Shown piece after piece: positions 5,864 through 13,090 of a DNA stretch of 27,398 nucleotides. This DNA is from Spirochaetales bacterium (GTDB lineage Bacteria; Spirochaetota; Spirochaetia; SZUA-6; DRHE01). The position numbers and the translations under genes are program-made. Numbering within the stretch: the first letter of the stretch is position 1; each line of letters opens with the position of its first letter. Where the stretch lies: the NCBI GenBank assembly GCA_016930895.1, contig JAFGFV010000197.1, positions 1 through 27,398 on the forward strand, given 5' to 3'. Under the pieces are notes generated by a model, which was not told where the DNA came from, did no database searches, and saw nothing but the letters and a program-made list of their open reading frames with translations.

Positions 5864-8362
5864 CCGCATGTCGACCACGAAGTTCTCGAAGGCGTCCAGC
5901 ACCCCTTTCTGCGAGGAGACCACCGTCCGCGCCGGCGGTAGAGACTCCAAAAAGAGGGCCCCGTACCGCCGCCGGGCGAGCCGCGAGTCCAGGATCAGGA
6001 CGGCGCCACGGTCGTCCTTCCTGCGGATCAGGCGCCCGAAGCCCTGCCGGAGGCGTATGATTGCGTCGGGGAGCGAAAGCTGCGTGAAGGGGTTCCCGCC
6101 CGCCTTCTCCACCGCCTCCATCCGGGCGGCCACGACGGGGTCCGTCGGAACCCGAAACGGAAGCCGCGCCACGACCAGGACCTCCAGCGCCCGGCCCGGG
6201 GCGTCCACTCCTTCCCAGAACGAATCCGTCGCCAGAAGCACGCTGGAGATGGTCTCGCGAAAGCGGGTCAGCAGTCGGCTGCGCTCGTCCTCGCCCTGGC
6301 GGAGCAGAGGAATCCCAAGGCGACCCAGCTCAGGCGCGATGGCCGCGTAGGTTTCCTCGAGGAGCTCGTAGGAAGTGAACAGAACCAGGGCGCGCCCTTC
6401 GGAGATGGCGAGCGCTCGCCGCAGAAACTCCGCCAGGAAACCGCGGTAGCCCTCCTGGTCCGGCTCCGGGGCCTCGGCCGGGATCCCGAGGAACACGCCG
6501 CGCGCGTAGTCGAAGGGGGAAGGAAAGACCCCCTCGGCCGGCTCCCCCGGGGCGAGCTTCGACAGGCCCACGCGGCCCTTCCAGTAGTCGAAGCCGCCGC
6601 CCACGGTCAGCGTCGCCGAGGTGAACACCACGGTCGCGTAGGGCTCGTACACCGCTCGCCGCATCATGGGTGCCACGTCCAGGGGGGTGATCACGAAGCG
6701 GACGTACGGCTCGCTCCGCAGACTTTTGCGGCGCTCGATCCAGAAGATGTCGCTCTCCTGTTCCTCGTGGCGCAGGAACCGCTGACAGATCTCCGCCACC
6801 TGCAGCAGTCTCCGGACCTGGATTCTGAGCTCGACCACTACCGTGTCCTCTTCCAGCTCCGGCTCCAGCGACCGGGCCAGTCGGTCCTGTAGCGAGCTCA
6901 GCCCCGCCACCCCCGCCGCCAGCTCCCTCATCGGCTCGAAGAGCAGGGCCCGGGCCGCTCCCGCTCCCGCCCCCGGCTCCAGTCGTAGGCTGCTCTCCTG
7001 GCCCAGGAGCTCGAGAGCCAGTGCATCGAGCACCTGCGCCCTGTCCGCGATCCCGTCGACCGCCTCCCTGATCCGATCGGTCAGCTCCCCCCTGCCCAGG
7101 AGACGCTCCAACCCCACCACCAATCCACGGCGGCGGTTCTTGCGCTTGCGGAAGATCCTGGAGGCGTACTTGCCGACCTGCAACCGGCTGAAGGAGAGGG
7201 AGAAGTAGGAGGTCGCGCTCCTCTCCACGTTGTGGGCTTCGTCGAAGATGATCCGGTGAAAGGGAGGAAGCACCGCGGAGGACTCGAACCCGATACCCCC
7301 AAGCCGCAGCGAGAGATCCGAAAACAGGAGATGGTGGTTGGCCACCAGCAGCTTGGCCGCGGCGGCCTGCCGTCTGGCCTTGAGCACGAAACACCCCTCC
7401 CGATGGGGGCAGCGCAGGCCGAGGCAGGCGTCGGCCTCCGAGCACACCCGCGCCCAGAGCTCCTCCTCGGGGTAGAAGGGCAGCTCGCTTCGACTGCCGG
7501 TGGGAGTGTGTTGCGCCCAGGCCGCTATCCCCTGCAGCGCCTCGTCCTCCTCGCCGAACAGAGAAGCCTCCTCCAGGGCCTCGTGCAGCCGCGTCAGGCA
7601 CAGGTAGTTGCCCCGCCCCTTGACCAGGCAGTAGCCCGGATCGCGTCCCAGCAGGCGGACCACCAGAGGGATATCCTTTTCGACGAGCTGCTGCTGGAGG
7701 TTGATGGTGGCGGTGGACACGACCACCCGCTCGTCGTTGCGGAGCGTCCACTCCAGGGCGGGAACCAGGTAGGCCAGGGACTTCCCCACGCCGGTGCCGG
7801 CTTCACAGACCCTGAGCTCGCCGCGGTTCAAGGCCTCGCCCACGAAGCGGCACATGGCCACCTGGCTCTCGCGTTCCTCGTAGCCGTCGTACGCCGACTC
7901 CAGGCTGCCCCCCGGCTCCAGGTGCCCGGCCAACTCGTCCAGGTCGAGGGGGCGCACCTCCCGCCGGCGCACCGGCTCGGCCACCACGTACACCGACGAG
8001 ACGGAGTTGTCCACGATGTAGAAACCGATGCCTTGGTCGCCCAGCTGCGCGGCCACCTGGAGGTCCGGGCGGCTGGGCCGCAGCGCTCCGCTGGGATGGT
8101 TGTGCACCACGACGTCGCCCCGCTCCAGGTAGGGCCGGAGCGCCGGCACCGCCTCGAGGTTGCCCCGAGCCCCGACGGTGATGGAATCGACCAGGCCCTG
8201 GCCGTCCAGGCGCCCGATCGCGAGGACCTCGCTGCCGCCGGCATCGCGCACCGCCGCCTGCAGCTGCTCCAAGGCCCGCGCGGCGAAGCGCTCGTCCGCG
8301 TTCAGGGTTTGCTCACCTGACCGGCCCAATGGCCACGCCCAGCGCCTCGAGCACCCCGGCAA
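5843..8362 (-). CDS. dinG: RadC-type JAB domain fused to DinG-family DNA helicase
   Basis: Residue numbers are for the 839-aa reading from TTG 8362. The first ~130 residues match the RadC/JAB metal-site fold. Motif H87-N-H-P-S-G with D100 fits HxHPSGxxxPSxxD, and a candidate acidic partner is E45. The remainder is an XPD/DinG-type superfamily 2 helicase. Walker A is EAGTGVGKS (187-195) and the DEAH box is FDEAH (373-377). Late motifs are VFTSATL, DSFWEGVDAPG and RQGFGRLIRR. Cysteines C255, C313, C318 and C324 keep the C-x4-C-x5-C part of the iron-sulfur site, so 5'-3' helicase activity is expected. The start is uncertain: the TTG has GGAG just upstream but lies inside the purine phosphorylase gene, and no ATG or GTG fits better before the JAB domain. 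It is the last gene of a three-gene minus-strand unit. Confidence 0.88.
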   Translation of the reverse strand: MPGCSRRWAWPLGRSGEQTLNADERFAARALEQLQAAVRDAGGSEVLAIGRLDGQGLVDSITVGARGNLEAVPALRPYLERGDVVVHNHPSGALRPSRPDLQVAAQLGDQGIGFYIVDNSVSSVYVVAEPVRRREVRPLDLDELAGHLEPGGSLESAYDGYEERESQVAMCRFVGEALNRGELRVCEAGTGVGKSLAYLVPALEWTLRNDERVVVSTATINLQQQLVEKDIPLVVRLLGRDPGYCLVKGRGNYLCLTRLHEALEEASLFGEEDEALQGIAAWAQHTPTGSRSELPFYPEEELWARVCSEADACLGLRCPHREGCFVLKARRQAAAAKLLVANHHLLFSDLSLRLGGIGFESSAVLPPFHRIIFDEAHNVERSATSYFSLSFSRLQVGKYASRIFRKRKNRRRGLVVGLERLLGRGELTDRIREAVDGIADRAQVLDALALELLGQESSLRLEPGAGAGAARALLFEPMRELAAGVAGLSSLQDRLARSLEPELEEDTVVVELRIQVRRLLQVAEICQRFLRHEEQESDIFWIERRKSLRSEPYVRFVITPLDVAPMMRRAVYEPYATVVFTSATLTVGGGFDYWKGRVGLSKLAPGEPAEGVFPSPFDYARGVFLGIPAEAPEPDQEGYRGFLAEFLRRALAISEGRALVLFTSYELLEETYAAIAPELGRLGIPLLRQGEDERSRLLTRFRETISSVLLATDSFWEGVDAPGRALEVLVVARLPFRVPTDPVVAARMEAVEKAGGNPFTQLSLPDAIIRLRQGFGRLIRRKDDRGAVLILDSRLARRRYGALFLESLPPARTVVSSQKGVLDAFENFVVDMRKQEERT

Positions 8363-9155
8363 GGAGCTCCGAGAGGGCCGGGATCACCCGCCGGGCGGTT
8401 TCCACGACTTCTGCGTGACTCAGCGGCCGATCGACGATCCCCGCGGCCATGTTCGTGACCATGGACAGGCCGAGCACCTCCACTCCGAGGTAGCGGGCGG
8501 CAATCACCTCCGGAACCGTCGACATCCCGACCAGGTCCGCTCCCATGGCCTCGGCCATACGCACCTCCGCGGGGGTCTCGTAGGTGGGCCCGGGGAAAGC
8601 GGCGTACACCCCTTCGGGCAGGCCCGCGCCCCCCGCGGTTCGCTCGCGGACCAGTGCCCGCAGGCGTTTGGAGTACGCCTCGCTCATGTCCGGGAAGCGC
8701 GGCCCGAGGTCGCCGGGGTTCGGGCCGCGCAGCGGGTTGGCCCCCAGCAGGTTGATGTGGTCCCGGATCAGCACCAGCTGCCCGGGCCTGTACTCTCTGC
8801 GGATGCCGCCGGCGGCATTGGTGACGATGAGGGTCCTCACTCCCAGGGCGTGCAGCAGGAACACCGGCAGCACCACGTCGTCCATGGGAAGCCCCTCGTA
8901 GTAGTGGAAACGCCCGGCCATTACCGCCAGGGAGCCTCCGAGCCGAAGGGTTCCGGCGTGACCTTCCACGGTCGGCTCGGGGAACCCTTCGATCTTTCCG
9001 TAGGGAACGTCCCTGCCGCCCACTCGCTCCACGAACTCCCCCAGGCCGGAGCCCAGGATGAGTCCGACCTGCGGGCGGCCCTGAGCGCCGCCTTCCAGGA
9101 AACGCTCCACGGAGGCAACTGCCCGGCGCACCCGCTCGGCGAAGCCTTGGTTCAT
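8313..9155 (-). CDS. punA: Purine-nucleoside phosphorylase, trimeric PNP-I family
   Basis: Phosphorolysis of purine (deoxy)nucleosides to the free base and (deoxy)ribose 1-phosphate for purine salvage in the cytoplasm. The 280-aa length is typical of the trimeric class. Visible family motifs are LILGSGLGEF near residue 33, GRFHYYEG near 81, TNAAGGIRREYRPGQLVLI near 112, GPTYETPAEVRM near 190, GMSTVPEVIAA near 209 and SMVTNMAAGI near 232, which together make the phosphate and purine sites. The ATG at 9155 has GGGGGAGG nine bases upstream. Its 3' end overlaps the long form of the helicase gene by 50 bases, which suggests translational coupling, and the ketopantoate reductase-like gene lies 60 bases upstream. 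The symbol is a family-level assignment. Confidence 0.94.
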   Translation of the reverse strand: MNQGFAERVRRAVASVERFLEGGAQGRPQVGLILGSGLGEFVERVGGRDVPYGKIEGFPEPTVEGHAGTLRLGGSLAVMAGRFHYYEGLPMDDVVLPVFLLHALGVRTLIVTNAAGGIRREYRPGQLVLIRDHINLLGANPLRGPNPGDLGPRFPDMSEAYSKRLRALVRERTAGGAGLPEGVYAAFPGPTYETPAEVRMAEAMGADLVGMSTVPEVIAARYLGVEVLGLSMVTNMAAGIVDRPLSHAEVVETARRVIPALSELLAGVLEALGVAIGPVR

Positions 9156-9215
9156 CGCTGCAACCTCCCCCCTTGACGCCGCGCCGGCACGCCCGCTCGG
9201 CCGGGTGAGGAACCC

Positions 9216-10337
9216 CTACGACACGGCCTGGAACAGCTCTGCGGGGTCCCGGTAGAAACCCAGCCGGCTCACCCGGCCGAGCTTGCGCGCCAGCTTCCAG
9301 TTCCAGGACGCTTCGACCCCGACCTCTCCGCCGAGCTTGACCAGCCGCTCGTTCAGCTCCCGGACCTCGGTCTTTTCCCCGCGCAGGAGGGCCTGGAGCA
9401 CGCTGTTGTAGCCGCGGTCGGGAAGCAGTCGCCCCGCGCCCGAAGCCGGCCGCCCCTTGCGCAGCTGCCCCAACAGCTCGCGGGGGTCCATGACCGGCAG
9501 CTTGCGCAGGGCCGCGCCCGAGCGCTCGAGAACTCTCAGACCTTCCTCGATCACGTTGGCCGCGATCTCCCGCCCTTCCGTGTAGGACAGGAAGTATTCC
9601 TGGGTGGCACGGCACATCGCCATGGGCAGGAACAGCAGCTGCCAGAGAAAGAAGGACGGCAGGTACGGCTCGATGCTGTCGCTTTCCACAGTCTGGATCC
9701 CGCACGCCCGCATGGCCGCCAGCACGGGCCTCAAGGCAGGGTCCCGCACGGTCAGGAACACCGGACGCGGCGAGACGAGCTCCACCGTGCCCGCGTCCAG
9801 GCCGACGGAGGTCCACAGGGTCAACCCTCGCAGCACCCGGGTCGAAGCGCTCCCCGCGTTCCTCGCGCTCCCCGCGTTCCTCGCGCTCCCCGCGTTCCTC
9901 GCGCCTGCAGGGTGCCCCCCAAGCTCCGGACCCTCCGGCAGGAGCCCGTCGGTGTCCCGCTCGTCGCAGTTCAGCAGCAGCACCGCCTGCGGGGCGCGCC
10001 CTCCGAGCGCGGGCCACCCCTGGCGGGCGGTGCGGAGCTCCCGCAGATGGTCCCGCCGCAGCGCCACGACCACGAGGTCAGGGGTGCCATCCCCCGGGTC
10101 GGCAGGCCCGGCCAACCCGCCGGTCCCGCTGGACCCGCCGGTCCCGGCGGGCGCGACCAGGTAGCGACGGGGGCGGAAGCGCAGCCAGCGATCGGGCAGC
10201 AGCACCCGGATTGCACCGCCGCTGTCCAGGTGCGGCTGCCCGCGCCGACCTACCAGGGTGACCTCGTGCCCGGCCTCGGCCAGCAGGCCGCCGAACAGCC
10301 TCCCGACCGCCCCCGCCCCTACGATACGGACTCTCAC
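9216..10337 (-). CDS. Ketopantoate reductase-like NAD(P)-binding protein with altered catalytic helix
   Basis: The 373-aa product opens with MRVRIVGAGAVGRLFGGLLAEAGHEVTLVGR, a Rossmann dinucleotide-binding start (GAGAVG at 7-12) typical of ApbA/PanE. The C-terminal half is helical, as in the family. The family's catalytic lysine and asparagine belong to a helix resembling LWxKLxxN. Here the matching stretch appears to be LWQLLFLP (231-238), with neither residue. It is therefore doubtful that it makes pantoate. Two loops carry in-frame 18-bp repeats: ARNAGS three times (146-163), and a Gly/Ser/Pro-rich stretch near 64-78. These make it longer than ordinary PanE (about 300 aa). The GTG start at 10337 has GAGGA six bases upstream. 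It is first in the unit with the purine phosphorylase and helicase genes. Confidence 0.75.
   Translation of the reverse strand: MRVRIVGAGAVGRLFGGLLAEAGHEVTLVGRRGQPHLDSGGAIRVLLPDRWLRFRPRRYLVAPAGTGGSSGTGGLAGPADPGDGTPDLVVVALRRDHLRELRTARQGWPALGGRAPQAVLLLNCDERDTDGLLPEGPELGGHPAGARNAGSARNAGSARNAGSASTRVLRGLTLWTSVGLDAGTVELVSPRPVFLTVRDPALRPVLAAMRACGIQTVESDSIEPYLPSFFLWQLLFLPMAMCRATQEYFLSYTEGREIAANVIEEGLRVLERSGAALRKLPVMDPRELLGQLRKGRPASGAGRLLPDRGYNSVLQALLRGEKTEVRELNERLVKLGGEVGVEASWNWKLARKLGRVSRLGFYRDPAELFQAVS
9847..9900. repeat. Three perfect copies of an 18-bp tandem repeat inside a gene
   Basis: The unit gcgctccccgcgttcctc occurs three times head to tail with no mismatch and is followed by a partial copy. 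It is in frame in the ketopantoate reductase-like gene and encodes three ARNAGS blocks. Copy number could change by slippage without breaking the frame. Confidence 0.95.
10115..10150. repeat. Two imperfect copies of a second 18-bp repeat in the same gene
   Basis: Two adjacent 18-base units beginning acccgccggtcccg match at 16 of 18 positions. They encode a Gly/Ser/Pro-rich loop early in the ketopantoate reductase-like protein. The period equals that of the 9847-9900 repeat but the sequence differs. Confidence 0.75.
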
Positions 10338-10416
10338 GGGATTCCTCGGGGCCCATTATGGGGACCCCCCGGCAAAAGTTCAAGCGCCGCTGGCCTTGCC
10401 AGTCGCACTGCCGGCC

Positions 10417-10443
10417 TTGACAGGCCCGATCCGTGCGTGGTAT
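10417..10443 (+). promoter_or_regulatory. Possible promoter of the DapF-like/aminotransferase operon
   Basis: A perfect TTGACA at 10417-10422 is followed after 15 bases by TGGTAT (or after 17 by GTATCG). The -10 is poor and the start would fall within about 15 bases of the ATG at 10462. It lies in the 124-base divergent gap before the ketopantoate reductase-like gene. Confidence 0.35.
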
Positions 10444-10461
10444 CGAGAAGCTACCTGCATC

Positions 10462-11313
10462 ATGGACCTCGAGTTCATCAAACTCCAGAGCGCCGGCAGC
10501 GATTTCATCGTCGTCGACACGTTCAAGAACACGATCCTCCGGCCCGACCAGCTCCCGGGGATGGCGGCCCGCATCACCAACCGCCATTTCGGCGTGGGGG
10601 CGGTGAGCCTGGCCCTGATCCTGGCGGGGGAGGAAGGCAGGCTGCGGGTAATGTGCTACGGGGGCGACGGCGAGGAATGCCGGCCCGATCCGCTCGCGCT
10701 GCGCTGCGTGGCCCGCTACGCCTTCGACGCCGGCCTGGTGAACTCCGAGACCTTCAGCCTCGAAGCCGGTGAGCTTCGGCATTCCGTGGAGGTGATCGAC
10801 TCGCTCAACGTCATGGTCCGCAGCGGCCCCCCGTATCACTGGGATGCGCAGCGGGTGCTCAAGGAGCGCGTCGGCGAACAGGTCACCCGCGCGGTGTCCA
10901 TGGCCGACCGAGAGCTCAGGTTCACCCCCGTGTACGTGGGGGGCCAGCATGCGGTCTTCCTGGCCGGGGAGGCCACCGGAGAGCTGCAGCAGCTGGCCCA
11001 GACCCTCGAATCCAGCCAGCTCCTGCCCACGGGCCCCAACATCTCGATCGTCCGGGTGATCAGTCGGGAAGAGATGAGCCTGCGGACCTGGCAGGCGGGC
11101 CGGGGTGAGACCTACGCTTCCGAGAACGCGGCCTGCGCCTCGGTGGTTGCCACCGTGATCAACGGGTTCACCGATCGGGAGGTGCAGGTGCACTGCGAAG
11201 GCGGTAATCTCTTCGTGGAATGGGCCGAGAATGACAACCTGTTCTACACCTCCGGCCCGGCGGAATACGTGTTCATGGGTACGTACTACTACGAGGAGGC
11301 CGAAAGCCCGTGA
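10462..11313 (+). CDS. Diaminopimelate epimerase-fold protein lacking both catalytic cysteines
   Basis: The 283-aa chain follows the DapF pattern from end to end: FIKLQSAGSDFIVVD (family KMHGLGNDFVVID), RHFGVGA, YGGDGEEC..RCVARYA, GGQHAVF (family GNPHAV), PTGPNISIV and GRGETYAS..AACA. The key residues have changed. By hand alignment the first catalytic Cys (E. coli C73) is D76 and the second (C217) is S220. The CGNG and C-G-S/T-G loops have become DPLA and SENA. The substrate Asn of NADG and the ERG motif are also altered. It is therefore unlikely to be a standard cysteine-dependent epimerase. It could catalyse an acid/base isomerisation, as PhzF-type relatives do, or be a non-catalytic homologue. 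The start ATG at 10462 matches the family N-terminus but has no strong ribosome-binding site. The stop overlaps the GTG start of the aminotransferase gene. Confidence 0.85.
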   Translation: MDLEFIKLQSAGSDFIVVDTFKNTILRPDQLPGMAARITNRHFGVGAVSLALILAGEEGRLRVMCYGGDGEECRPDPLALRCVARYAFDAGLVNSETFSLEAGELRHSVEVIDSLNVMVRSGPPYHWDAQRVLKERVGEQVTRAVSMADRELRFTPVYVGGQHAVFLAGEATGELQQLAQTLESSQLLPTGPNISIVRVISREEMSLRTWQAGRGETYASENAACASVVATVINGFTDREVQVHCEGGNLFVEWAENDNLFYTSGPAEYVFMGTYYYEEAESP

Positions 11314-12488
11314 AGACCAAGGCGTCCAGGCGGCTCCTGGCGATCGGTTCCTACGCCTTCGAGGAGGTGGACAAGAAGGTCGACGAGCTCAAGGCCAAGG
11401 GGATCGATCCCATCGACTTCGGCGTCGGCGATCCCACCGCCCCCACCCCGCCGCTCATCAGGGCCGCCGCCGCCCGGGGGCTCGAGCAGCGGGCCACCAG
11501 CGGATACCCGAGCTACGTTGGCATGCCGGCGTTCCGGCAGTCGATCGCGGACTGGGCCCGGCACCGCTACGGGCTGGACCTCGACCCGGCCACGGAGATC
11601 TCCTCCACCATCGGCTCCAAGGAGGCAGTATTCAATTTTCACGAAGGGGTCGTCGACCCCGGGGACGTAGTCCTCTGCCCCTCCCCGGGCTATCCGCCCT
11701 ACACCCGGGGCGCCATGTTCGCCGAGGGGGTGCCTTTCCAGGTGCCCATCCGGAAGGACAATGGTTTCCTGATGGACTTCGACGCGATCCCGGCGGATAT
11801 CGCGCGCAAGGCCAAGCTCCTGTGGCTCAGTTATCCCAACTCGCCCTCCGGCGCGGTGGCCGGGGAGGACTTCTACCGGAAGGCCATCGACTTTGCCCGC
11901 AGGAACGACGTGATCATCGCCTCCGACGAGGCCTATTCGGAGATCTACTTCGGGGAACCCCCGATCTCGATCCTCAACCTGACGCGGGAAGGGGTCCTGG
12001 TGTTCAACTCCTTCTCGAAGCGCTCCGCCATGACCTGCTACCGCATCGGCTGGGTCATGGGCGACCCCGAGCTGGTCGCCCTGTTCCGCAAGACCAAGAC
12101 CAACATCGACTCCGGGACAGCGACCTTCATCCAGGATGCGGCCATCGCCGCCCTGAGTGACGAGACCCACGTCCAGGGCTTCCGCGACGAGTACCGGGAA
12201 AAGCGGGATATCCTCTGCGAGGCCCTGGTCCAGGCCGGCCTCGAAGACTGCACCCCGCCATCGACCCTCTACGTCTGGCAGCGCGCCCCGAGGGGCATGG
12301 GCTCGGTGGAGTTCGCCACCCTCCTCCTGGAAGACAAGATTGCCGTGGTCACCACGCCGGGCAGCTGGATTGCCGAACCCACGGCGGACGGCGAGAACCC
12401 GGGTGACGGGTACGTGCGCCTGGCCCTGGTGCCCAGCCTGGAACGCACGCGCGAGGCGGCGAAGCGCATCTCGGCCCTGCGCTTCTGA
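11310..12488 (+). CDS. Class I/II PLP-dependent aminotransferase, LL-diaminopimelate/N-succinyl-DAP aminotransferase-like
   Basis: A 392-aa fold-type I aminotransferase. Visible landmarks are IDFGVGDPTAPTPPLI near the N-terminus, ATSGYPSYVGMPAFR, the turn SYPNSPSGAV (family YPNNPTG), IASDEAYSEIYF (Asp and Tyr of the cofactor pocket), the PLP lysine in FNSFSKRSAMTCYRIGW, and the carboxylate-binding Arg near the C-terminus in GYVRLALVPS. The SKRSxMT pattern is shared by DapC- and DapL-like enzymes and other amino-acid transaminases, so the substrate cannot be fixed. Position next to a DapF-fold gene favours lysine/diaminopimelate chemistry, but that partner lacks catalytic cysteines, which weakens the argument. 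The GTG at 11310 shares bases with the upstream TGA (GTGA), so translation is probably coupled. Confidence 0.85.
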   Translation: MKTKASRRLLAIGSYAFEEVDKKVDELKAKGIDPIDFGVGDPTAPTPPLIRAAAARGLEQRATSGYPSYVGMPAFRQSIADWARHRYGLDLDPATEISSTIGSKEAVFNFHEGVVDPGDVVLCPSPGYPPYTRGAMFAEGVPFQVPIRKDNGFLMDFDAIPADIARKAKLLWLSYPNSPSGAVAGEDFYRKAIDFARRNDVIIASDEAYSEIYFGEPPISILNLTREGVLVFNSFSKRSAMTCYRIGWVMGDPELVALFRKTKTNIDSGTATFIQDAAIAALSDETHVQGFRDEYREKRDILCEALVQAGLEDCTPPSTLYVWQRAPRGMGSVEFATLLLEDKIAVVTTPGSWIAEPTADGENPGDGYVRLALVPSLERTREAAKRISALRF

Positions 12489-12514
12489 GCCCGGCAGTCC
12501 CGACACGCCCGCGC

Positions 12515-12961
12515 ATGGACGGCTTTTTCGACCGCCTGGGAGACCTCCTCAAGGCTCTCGTGAGCGCCGGGGCGCCCACGGGGCGGGAGTTCGACGCCCG
12601 GGACCCCGACTTCCGTGCCGCCCTCGAGGAACTGGACGCCTACCTCGACGCCGGCGGTTTCGCGGGCGCAGCCCAGAGCCCGCCCGGGGGCGCGGGGGGA
12701 GCCCGCCAACAGCACCGCAGTCCGGCCACGGCCCCGCCCCCCGAAAGCCTGAGGCGGGACTACGCCAACCTGGAGGTTCCCTTCGGGACTCCGTTCCCGG
12801 AGGTCCAGAAGTCCTATCGAGCGCTGCTGCGCAAGTACCACCCGGACCGCTTCGCCGGAGACGCGGAAAAGCTCAAGGTAGCCACGGACATCACCCAGCG
12901 GCTCAACGAATCCTACCAGAACCTGCGTCGACATCATCGTGATCGGGCGGGCGGCCCCTGA
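12515..12961 (+). CDS. Small C-terminal J-domain (DnaJ-like) protein
   Basis: A 148-aa protein with a J domain at the C-terminus: PFPEVQKSYRALLRKYHPDRFAG with the HPD triad near residues 110-112, then a third helix ending LNESYQNLRRHHRD. The HPD loop is what stimulates the ATPase of DnaK-type Hsp70. There is no Gly/Phe region, zinc finger or client domain. Instead the N-terminal half is acidic (FDARDPDFRAALEELDAYLD), followed by a low-complexity Gly/Pro/Ala/Gln linker. It is therefore a specialised co-chaperone rather than DnaJ itself. It starts 26 bases after the aminotransferase stop on the same strand, with no clear ribosome-binding site. Confidence 0.85.
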   Translation: MDGFFDRLGDLLKALVSAGAPTGREFDARDPDFRAALEELDAYLDAGGFAGAAQSPPGGAGGARQQHRSPATAPPPESLRRDYANLEVPFGTPFPEVQKSYRALLRKYHPDRFAGDAEKLKVATDITQRLNESYQNLRRHHRDRAGGP

Positions 12962-12971
12962 TCATCGTGGG

Positions 12972-12987
12972 CCGGGGCGGACCCCGG
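12972..12987 (+). other. Perfect 6-bp hairpin after the J-domain gene
   Basis: CCGGGG and CCCCGG flank the tetraloop CGGA, ten bases after the TGA at 12959. There is no T-run, so it is at most a weak or Rho-assisted end, or an RNA-stability element. Confidence 0.35.
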
Positions 12988-13090
12988 TGCCGTCGGGCAT
13001 CTTCGGCCGGACGGAGCCGCCGCGCCGGACCGTGGGCTGTTATTTCTCCGCAGACGTGATAGAGTCTGAAGCAAAGGTACCGGTGCCCGC

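Noticed and set aside
9847..9900. Tandem repeat as a CRISPR array
   Set aside because: The units are 18 bases long, directly adjacent without spacers and in frame within a gene.
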